Assembly: GCA_948099385.1 (NCBI GenBank)
Contig: CANUEZ040000116.1
Coordinates: 14,481,501-14,545,500 of the forward strand
Source of the DNA: Fasciola hepatica
Taxonomy: Eukaryota > Platyhelminthes > Trematoda > Plagiorchiida > Fasciolidae
DNA length: 64,000 nt
Direction of reading: 5' to 3'
Shown: piece by piece, positions 56,254-64,000 of the stretch
Layout: every line of letters begins with the position of its first letter
Numbering within the stretch: the stretch's first letter is position 1
The notes under the pieces: generated by a model
Database searches by the model: none
What the model saw: the letters and a program-made list of their open reading frames with translations, nothing else
Told to the model about the DNA's origin: nothing
Made by a program: the position numbers and the translations under genes

Positions 56254-56254
<1 letters not shown>

Positions 56255-56298
<44 letters not shown>
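56255..56298. repeat. (AT)n microsatellite
   Basis: A dinucleotide run of about 44 bp, 40 bp after the EPS15 stop codon, so probably in the 3' UTR. Confidence 0.95.
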
Positions 56299-56299
<1 letters not shown>

Positions 56300-57014
56300 G
56301 GGTGCGTGTCTTTGCCCCCCCCCCCGTTTGTTCTCGTCACCCCCACACGCCTACATCTCTATCGATTCACAGCCAGCGGGTAATGCCGCTTTATTTGTGT
56401 GCATTCATTCTGTCAGTTGATTCTTTTTGCATAATCACGATTTTCTTGGGTGACTGTTTAGTTGAGTTCGTCTCTCCGCGTTCTATCTTTCTCTTTCTTT
56501 CGTCTCCCTTTCCCCCTACTTGACACATGTTTTGCAACTCGGCCATTCAACAGTTTTGCATACGTGTGCATGCATATACATAAATGTCGCCTCCAGAGGA
56601 TTTGATTCTGTCGTGGTTTTCTTCATTTGCGGGCAGCCGAAGGGTAATAAGACTTGGTGCTATCCCGTTTTCCATCATTCAGTCTTTTCTCCCTCTCCCT
56701 CTCTCGTTGTTTGATCACCACAATGATCACTGGACTTTTGTTTGCCAACCCTTGATATTGCCACTCGCATCCATCTCCATGTAAGCTAATAACACTAGTT
56801 ACTTTCATCGCTGTTCACCAGTGTATCGTCAATTGTGGCCTTCCGAAAGGTGTATCCCCTGCTTAGTCACTGAAAAACAATTCATGCGATAAAACCGTTT
56901 GAGCCTACTCTTTCTCTCTCTCCCTCTTATCCACCAGCCCACCCACCAATAATCCCGGTCATGTGCCGGGTGAAAACTAACTGAACCATATACGTGTGAT
57001 CCGGTAATTGTGAC

Positions 57015-57017
<3 letters not shown>

Positions 57018-57097
<80 letters not shown>
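57018..57097. repeat. (TA)n microsatellite
   Basis: A pure dinucleotide run of about 80 bp. Confidence 0.95.
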
Positions 57098-57100
<3 letters not shown>

Positions 57101-57360
57101 ACGCAATGCCGGCGCGCCGTCATTTAGTGCTATCATTAAATTGTCAGTTGTCGATCGATAATAATCATCATCATCGTACAGCGTTAAACAGTAGGGCAAG
57201 CCCCGCTGACCACTGCCTTTCTCACCATGTTGCACGTTGAATTAGAAAGTATGAATATACAAGATGGATAAGGAGTGGAGCTACATGGGTGGGGAAAGGA
57301 AAGAACACCCCAACAGCCAACACACGGAATGCACAGTCTAACTGTACAAACGCACATCGA

Positions 57361-58185
57361 TCAAACATTCTGATTCGACAGAAAGTGACAACGCGATCGC
57401 CATTGTTCACGGTTCGTTGCCATATCCCTCAGTGTCTCCAGCCAGCTGGTAGACGGATCTTTTTGACACCAACCACGAAGACGTGAAGCACCTACTTTTC
57501 CTAAGTCTGCTGTACATTTTCTCATTCCTCGCTGCCACGTCATCTGTTGACCTCCACGTGGTTTCTTCCAGTCCCTAGGGAGGGCGGAGAATAGGACACG
57601 GTACGGTAGACGTGTGTTTGCAATACGTAACACGTGTCCCAACCTACGTAGTCTACTAAACTGGATACGCTGTGACAGAACGTTCTCTGAATTAGTACCC
57701 AATACTCGCTTTCTCACCTCATCGTTGCTTACTCGGCTATTCCGCCCAATCTTCGCGATACTACGTAAACATCGATGGTCGAAAACCTCAAGACGACGAA
57801 TATCTTCAGCACGCAGACTCCAAGTTTCGCAACTATACAACAAAACTGAACGCACAGTGGCACAGTATACACGACCTTTCAACTTCAGTGAAATATCAGG
57901 TCGGCGCCACAAGTGCTTCAGTCTGGTGTACGTCCCTCGAGCCTTGGATATCCGCGTACTCACCTCTACTACTGTGCTCCCATCCGTCGTCACGCAGCTA
58001 CCGAGGTAGGTGAAGTGGTCGACAAATGCCAGCACCTCCCCATCGAGCATCAAGCTCGGAATTGTTGACGTCCAGTCTTGTAACATCACCTTACACTTTG
58101 AAGGTGCAAAGCGCATGCCGAATGAAGCTACAGCTTTTGCAAGATTATCTAGTGCACGCTGAGCATGTTCCGTGCATTCGAACAA
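57361..58185 (-). pseudogene. RTE-like C-terminal part
   Basis: The frame has [39 protein letters not shown] and Arg-Leu-Gly-His-Val-Leu-Arg. It is open for 274 codons, the longest intact C terminus in the window. Confidence 0.87.
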
Positions 58186-58213
58186 GCAGACAACTTCGCC
58201 TGCCTAATCTAGG

Positions 58214-58987
58214 TCACAGCTTTTCACTTTTTCCTAGTTCGACGCCTACATCCTGAAGATTTTGCAGTGCACTCTCCATCATTTCGTCCATGACGAAATT
58301 GAAAAGGAGTGGAGACAAAGGGCATCCCTGTTGAACACCACTGGTCGTTTCGAATCGACCGGATAGTTCACCGTAAACCCTAACGCAGCCAGAAGTATGA
58401 GAATACAATGATCTCATTAGGTTCACGAAATTCTGGGGCATACCTTTTCGATGAAGAACACTGAAAAGCGATGTTCGATCAACTGAATCGAAGGCGCCTT
58501 TCAAGTCTAAGAAAATCATTATTGTCGGTCGGCGGTGCGTGTGACGCGTTTCAAGTAGTCGGCGAAGAGTAAAAATCTGGTCGATGCATCCTCGACCTGG
58601 GCGGAATCCTGCCTGCTGTTCGCGGACATTCCTCTCGCGAGCCGGTGTAAGACGGTGTAGCAAAGTCGAAGCTAATACCTTGGTGACTATCGGGATTAAG
58701 CTAATCCCACGATAGTTTTTACCACAGTCATTGCGTATTCCCTTCTTGAAGATGGGAACAATCAATGACTCACTCCATATTAACGGAATACGCTCCTCGT
58801 TCCAAATGTCACGGAGCAAGGTGATAAGTGATTTTATCAACGCCTCACCACCCAGTTTGAAAAGAACTGGAGGAAGTTCGTCGGGACCTGCCGCTTTCCC
58901 CCGCCTTAGTAATCGAATACATGACTCTACTTCTACTTCTGATGGGGGCTCAAGTGATACCACCCAAGGAGTCACAGTTGTTGACAC
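58214..58987 (-). pseudogene. RTE-like reverse transcriptase part
   Basis: Motifs in order are [39 protein letters not shown] (motif A) and Gly-Val-Gln-Gln-Gly-Cys-Pro-Leu-Ser-Pro (motif B). Where motif C should follow, near 58195-58207, the sequence reads stop-Ala-Gly-Glu instead of Tyr-Ala-Asp-Asp, so the polymerase is dead. Confidence 0.88.
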
Positions 58988-59251
58988 GGGAGTAACTACA
59001 CTAGCGTGCGGCTAGCTAAACTGTTCCTTGAAGTACTCGGCCCATCAGTTAAGCCTTTGCTGTTTGTTATCGATGGGTCCTCCATTTCTATTCCAAATCG
59101 TTTCACTGACCTGAGTTCGCCGTCCACCGGTGTCACGAATAAGTTTGAACAGTCTTTGACTGTTACCTGAAGCAGTTGCTATTTCCATTTCTTCGGCTAC
59201 CTTGACCCACCAATTTTCGCGATCATTCCTAAGGCTTTTCGTAACTTGCCT

Positions 59252-60691
59252 CTACAGCTTTCTCCGCATCTTACTCATCTCCTTACGGTTCGAAAGCTGA
59301 CGCTTTTGCTCCATTATACTCAACGACTCTTGCGAGATCCAGTGTCCAAGATGGACAACGGATCGAGGACCACAGGCGAAACCTGCTGCAACGTGCATCG
59401 CTTGTTTGATATGAGCCCAATGCTCATCTACATTACTGTTCTCCGTGGATCCTAGCTCATGTGCTAACTTCTGCTCATAACGGGTGCAAACTTCTGGATC
59501 ACACAAACGTTGCACGGCTAATCGGGTTTGCGGTTTGCGACAATGACCGTGGAGCTGGAGAGATAATCGCATTAAAACTAAGGCATGGTCCGACTCTACG
59601 TAAGTGGACCAGTAAGATCTACAGTTCTGAACAGAACTGCGCCATCGGTAGCTTACGGCGATATGGTCAATTTGACTAAAAGTACCTGTAGAGTTAGAGC
59701 GCCATGTCGCTGTGCGACGCGAGCTGTGTCGGAAATTTGTGCTAGACAAGAACAATCGATTGTCTGCACAAAACTGGAGAAGCCTATCCCCGTTATCTGT
59801 ACGCTCAGCAGGTAAAGCACAACGCCCACCTAAACAGGCTTCTGACACACTAAGTTTGCCAACTTGTGCATTTAAGTCACCAGCTAGCACTACAATGTCG
59901 GAACCTTTACTGTTGCGAACGAGAGTGGCGAGGGCATCATAGAACTCATCTTTCTGCAAGTCTGAGCTGCAGTCCGTTGGGGCGTACGCCGAGATCACGA
60001 ACAAATTGCGTTTAACACAACTATCCTTTCGAACGCCGACTGACCCTTGGAGTCTCACAGCACATAAACGACTGTTAACAGGAATCCAGTCTAAAAGGGC
60101 AGCCTCAGCCTTGTCAGTCAAGACAATTCCTACACCACGTTGACCCACAGCTCTAGCTGCTTCGTCTCCTGAGGTGCGCAGAATATACCTCGATGAGATA
60201 CCAGGAGCAGTTAGTTGAATTACACTGCTCGAATCCTGGATACGTGTTTCGCTTAAGCAGCAAACATCAATCTTCAGAGAATTTATTGTGAGGGCTAGGC
60301 ATGCCTGCTGACCGGCCTGCATAAGTGTACGCACGTTGAAGGAGCCGAGATTCAGAGGCTGATGAGGCTTGAGAAAATGTGAGTTACCAGACAGAGGATT
60401 ATTCCCGATACTATTTGACAGTGAATGGTTGCGAGTATTGACCGTGTTATCAGTGGGAGCATTATGGGTGGATAGATGGGGCAAAGAGGGATGGTTAGGA
60501 ACAGAAGACAAAGGTTGAATAAAAGAGAGGGAACTCTGAGCAGTAGCACACTTATCACTATCCACCCCGATCGATGCAATGGGCAGCGCGGTCCTGATTA
60601 GCCTGCGCGACGACCGATGCAGTATGGAATTCTTTGTGTTCGTGCAGTTCATGGGAGATGTTGGACGGGTACTGCTAGGGTGTCCAGCCAC
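59252..60691 (-). pseudogene. RTE-like endonuclease frame
   Basis: The frame is 479 codons. After about 115 residues of Ser/Thr/Pro-rich leader come Gly-Ser-Phe-Asn-Val-Arg-Thr, Cys-Cys-Leu-Ser-Glu-Thr-Arg (catalytic Glu), Tyr-Ala-Pro-Thr-Asp-Cys-Ser, Leu-Ala-Gly-Asp-Leu-Asn-Ala-Gln-Val-Gly, Gln-Ile-Asp-His-Ile-Ala and Glu-Ser-Asp-His-Ala-Leu. All the catalytic positions I can identify are present. It stops in the linker before the reverse transcriptase. Confidence 0.87.
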
Positions 60692-60879
60692 AAAGCAGGA
60701 GAACGGCTAGGGTCCTCATCCAAAGCCTTTAGTTCTAACAAGAACCTATCAGCAAGGCAGCGGGATGGCTTAGTGGAAGCCCATTTGCTTGGATCAATTA
60801 TTCTTCCACTGGTTTTTCCGACTGATTTGCCAGCTCAAATCAACCCCCAACCTGGAGGACCAGGAGACTGGACTTTGTC

Positions 60880-61375
60880 TGACCTCTACCCATTGACCTG
60901 TCAGGTATGATTGCATCTCCGGCTTGAGGAAGCCATCCTGTATAGCTCTTTGGGTCATAGAGGCGCGCAAGCCATCACACCACGTCAAGGTGCAGTCTCG
61001 TCTTTATCCGCAGAAGATGTCATCTGGATAATTCCGATTTTTGTACTCATGCTTCCTAAAGATCGTATCTGGGCTGGGGTTTGACGCAAAAAATATCGGA
61101 GTAAGGTCATTAGGTGCTGAAAAAGAGTAACAAATGTGCCGAAATGTGTTTATTCACTCAAGTGTTCTCTCTAGGGGTGTAGTGGCTGGTTGTACGGAAC
61201 CAGACGTTGCTCGCCAATTGGTTCAGTGAGAATGGACTTCATCTGGTCCCTGTTTATTGATATCTCAGGTATGATTGCATTTCCAGTCTAAGGAAGCTAT
61301 CTTGCATAGTGCTTAGTGTTATGGAGGCACGCAAGCTATCACACCACTTCAGGGTGAGGCTTCATTGTGACGGCT
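60880..61375. repeat. Two direct copies of a ~125-bp leader repeat
   Basis: 60895-61010 and 61255-61375 share CAGGTATGATTGCAT(C/T)TCC, AGGAAGC(C/T)ATC and CGCAAGC(C/T)ATCACACCAC. The first lies at the 5' end of the long RTE-like element. The second lies between it and the truncated copy at 61.4 kb. Confidence 0.65.
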
Positions 61376-61740
61376 ACCAACACACGCAATACACAACCTA
61401 ACTACACAAACGCATATCGATCAATCATTCTGATTTGTCAGAAAGTGACAACACGATCACCAATGTTCACGGTTCACTGTCATATCCTTCAATGTCTCCA
61501 GCCAACTGGTTGAGGGATCTTTTGGATCCCAACCACGAGGACGTGATGCACCTATTTTTGCTAAGTTCGCTGTACATTTCCTCATTCCTTGCTGTCACGT
61601 CACCTGTTGACTTCCACGTGATTTCTTCCACTCTCTTGGAGGAACGAAGAATGGGGTACTGTACGGTAGACGTGTTTGCCGTACGTAACACATGTCCCAA
61701 CTGACGAAGTCTACTAAGCATGAGCAACATCTCAAACAAT
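61376..61740 (-). pseudogene. Truncated RTE-like copy (C-terminal end)
   Basis: This stretch is about 80-85% similar by eye to 57310-57660, the C-terminal end and 3' region of the neighbouring element. It is cut at the 5' side near 61740 and has stops in the C-terminal frame. Confidence 0.8.
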
Positions 61741-62387
61741 GCAGTCCAATGAGACAGTTTGATTTAGTGAATAACCTCAAATACCCAGCACTACGTTTAA
61801 CCTCAGCACTGCTGATTGCAGGAATGGTTCCAAGCTGTTATTGTTTGAAAATCAACAACCTACCGTACCTTCTGTTATGTGAAAATTTGTTGTCATTACT
61901 TTCCGCCCATAATGCGCATTTTTTGCATTCACATCTATTTCGGCGTATATGCACAATCCGTTAAACGGATAAAGCCTATATTCGGTGCTTTTAATCTCAT
62001 TCTGACGTGATCTGTTAATCAAAATCAGATATGCAACAACCATTCGCAACACACAACGCCTTCTGAGTCATAATTAAGCCCTGGCCTAATTGCTGCTGCG
62101 TGTACCCAACCCTTAACAGACAAGTGCTATGTTGACGTTGCGGATAGCCAGAGTTGACCAAAGCCAAATGAGTCATGCACTAATATGCAGAATAGAGAAC
62201 CATTACCACTGAACCTAGTATTGAAGTACAATTAAAAGAAATAAAAACGATTCCCGTGCATAATATGAACGATCAGCTGTTAGCGATACAGTACTCTACT
62301 TTGCGGAACCCGCACTATATGGTGAACACATAGAAGCTGAGTAAAACGTTCTAAGGGTGGTGGGTGAAAGTTTCCTGGTGAACTTAC
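61741..62387. other. Unassigned sequence
   Basis: No gene is recognised. It may be intron of the putative minus-strand gene whose exon lies at 62388-62718. Confidence 0.3.
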
Positions 62388-62718
62388 GGTAAAAAGAACA
62401 TCTTGCGATGAACTTTCATAGCAATTAAGGACCACATTCTCTGTCAGACGACTAACGGCGGGCGCCACCTGATAACACGAGGATGCCAGTTGAGCTGTAA
62501 CCGAACCGTTAGGGTCGCTGATTCGTCGTTCAATTGTGAGGCTATCGACGTTGGTGGTTGTAGGACAGAGAGGTGCATTTTCATTTTGTCTGATAATTGC
62601 TTGGTTAGCTAGAAATACGGTAAACTCTGCTTGAGGAAGTCGCGTAAAACTGATGTGTAGACTGAATAATTGTGAAGTTGGCCAGTGGGACGTAGTTTTA
62701 GGATCAATGATCATGTGT
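62388..62718 (-). CDS. Putative exon of an unrecognised minus-strand gene
   Basis: On the - strand an open frame of 110 codons is bounded by acceptor ATGGTAG (AG at 62719-62720) and a strong donor GTAAGT after Val-Leu-Phe-Thr. Its composition is host-like (Cys-Pro-Thr-Thr-Thr, Leu-Asn-Cys-Tyr-Glu, an Asn-Gly-Ser site) and matches no transposon in the window. It would be transcribed toward EPS15. The family is not recognised and I could not place neighbouring exons. Confidence 0.35.
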
Positions 62719-63555
62719 CTACCATTCATTTAAGTTCGGTATTTTAATTGATCCACAACCTCAAACGTGGCCCGGTTATTGATTGATATCTGTCCCTCTT
62801 ACAACCCAGTTTGCAAGGACCCTTATCGAAGCTCAACTTATCTGGTAACAGAAAAGAATGACATTAAGGAAAGTTTAGTAGAATAAACAGAGTTCTAATG
62901 AAGGAATATCCCACATCACATTCCACCCTGATGTACCCAACCACCAGATGGGTAAGTCTCGTGTACCCCAACCCACACCATCAGCTGGCAGTCGGCGTGG
63001 GTACATTTGACTCTGTAGGTGTTACCCAGTGACCTCCGTTGTTCAAAATGATCTGATTGCTCATCGCGGAAGAAATCACATCATACTTCAGAGTAACACA
63101 ATCTGACGTCATGTGTCAGCAGTTCTCTTCAACAGGTTGAGTTTCAAGCATTCGACTACTCCGTGGTAGAACGAAAGTTAGGACAACTAGGTTTGACAAG
63201 CCACTTGGGTGAGCACGATCGATGCGCTTCCATTCCTGCGAGGCGGGAGAAGTTGGAAAGCACACTGCTGTAAAACGACAGGTTGGTAATTGTCCGGAGT
63301 TATCAGTAAATCAGATGATGTGGGACAGTTGAGTCTGATGTGACCGAATTAGTTTGAGAGACAATAATAGTTCCAGATGTTGTCGAAATTCCACGTTATT
63401 TGTGTCTATACTTCCATTGAATGTCCACACAAAAATCAAACCTGCCAGCCGTTACATTGTGTGTATTTCACACCCGTCTGGTTTCAGAATGTGTGCGAAA
63501 CGAGACTTGGCACAATCGGCGAGAAAGGGGTGATTTGTTTGTGGGCGCGATGCTG
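62719..63555. other. Unassigned sequence
   Basis: No gene or known repeat is seen. It could be intron of the putative minus-strand gene. Confidence 0.3.
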
Positions 63556-63745
63556 CCAGGTTGCGCAAGCCAAAGCAGGTGGTTTTCTCAGGGAACCCCA
63601 ACCGGAGCCTTTAGCTATCCAAAGCTTAACCCGCAAGGCAACGGGACGAAGCTTGAGGTCCGTGAACCACTGGGGACCGGTGACTGAATGCTCAGTTCAT
63701 ACGCCCTTCGGGTGAGGCCAAACATCATATGTGCCCAGTGCACTT
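63556..63745 (-). mobile_element. Leader fragment of an RTE-like element
   Basis: CAAAGCAGG...GGAGCCTTTAG...AAGGCAACGGGA resembles 60695-60780. GACTGAATGCTCAGTTCATAC...GGTGAGGCCAAACAT resembles 42690-42740. Both are 5' regions of RTE-like copies read on the - strand. No coding part remains. Confidence 0.5.
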
Positions 63746-64000
63746 CTCCGCCATTAATTAATTATCCAATAATTCCATTCACTCAGTCATTCAATCGTTC
63801 ATCCATTCCATTGTTCATTGTTTCCCTGTTGTAGAGATGAAACAAGTCACAATAGTGTGGCATTGAAAGCTTATCGTCATTTATGTAACCAGATCGAGTG
63901 AAACTCCAAACTAGCACCGATGCGCCCACAATGAATGGCTCAGTTACCGATAGCGTAAGCCACGAAACGATTCAATTTCCAAATCCGGTTGATCAGCCTC
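63746..64000. other. Unassigned end of window
   Basis: A short run of degenerate ATTCATTC-like repeats (about 63770-63815) is followed by sequence with no recognised feature. Confidence 0.35.

Larger units (their letters stand above)
56214..57159. other. EPS15 3' flank, pyrimidine-rich, with microsatellites
   Basis: (AT)n occurs at 56255-56298, directly followed by a C run near 56317-56327, and (TA)n at 57018-57097. I found no clear AATAAA soon after the EPS15 stop at 56213, so the 3' end of its transcript is not defined. Confidence 0.5.
57165..61010 (-). mobile_element. Long RTE-like retrotransposon, inactivated
   Basis: On the - strand it has a 5' leader (about 61010-60700), a long endonuclease frame (60691-59252), reverse transcriptase (58987-58214), C-terminal domain (58185-57361) and a 3' end with a GATGAT-type tail (57160-57180). 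It belongs to a different subfamily from the 28-kb element. Its 3' end matches the fragment at 14.3 kb. Confidence 0.85.

Noticed and set aside
1..64000. CRISPR arrays, operons, ribosome binding sites and prokaryotic terminators
   Set aside because: The window is clearly eukaryotic (spliced genes, retroelements). No regularly spaced short direct repeats of CRISPR type are present.

Overview
The window is eukaryotic and intron-rich, with intact genes broken by large amounts of retroelement debris. RTE-like and CR1/Jockey-like non-LTR elements, Penelope-like elements with a GIY-YIG domain, Tc1-like transposons, tRNA-derived SINE-like repeats and long (TA)n tracts, together with host introns from 72 bp to 15 kb, suggest a parasitic flatworm, most likely a trematode with a large repeat-rich genome (for example a fasciolid). 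This assignment is inferred from composition and element types, not from a marker gene.

Layout. (1) 1-7035 is a large inverted repeat with arms of about 3.49 kb around a 50-nt spacer (3494-3543). Each arm carries the same exons of a gene I do not recognise, probably extracellular. The right copy runs on the + strand, continues past the arm and ends with a stop at 7521 and a poly(A) signal at 7767. The left copy runs on the - strand off the window edge. (2) 8059-8496 is a smaller fold-back with 145-bp arms, each holding a tRNA-like sequence. (3) 8.5-18.3 kb is old non-coding or repeat-derived sequence, with RTE fragments, a short RTE-derived non-autonomous repeat and a dead Tc1-like transposase. 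(4) 18332-56213 holds the 3' half of an EPS15 (EGF receptor pathway substrate 15) orthologue on the + strand. Eight exons join in phase to 502 codons plus a stop: coiled coil, nine DPF motifs, a proline-rich segment and two C-terminal ubiquitin-interacting motifs. The EH-domain exons are not visible. (5) The EPS15 introns hold two Penelope-like elements (19.9-24.1 kb), an almost complete RTE-like element inserted in a CR1-like element (28.0-32.5 kb), three further RTE-like copies (37.0-39.4, 40.0-43.0 and 51.0-52.5 kb), a second Tc1-like relic (53.1-53.9 kb) and several SINE copies. (6) Downstream of EPS15 are microsatellites, a long RTE-like element on the - strand (57.2-61.0 kb), a truncated relative (61.4-61.7 kb), one plausible minus-strand exon of another gene (62388-62718) and a final repeat fragment.

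The two host genes show no functional link. The points most worth a second look are the palindrome with its non-uniform divergence, a SINE-like sequence that overlaps and appears to supply the donor site of an EPS15 exon, the tRNA-like fold-back, and the Penelope-like element with inverted terminal repeats containing a degenerate hammerhead-like core. I saw no CRISPR, operon or other prokaryotic feature.
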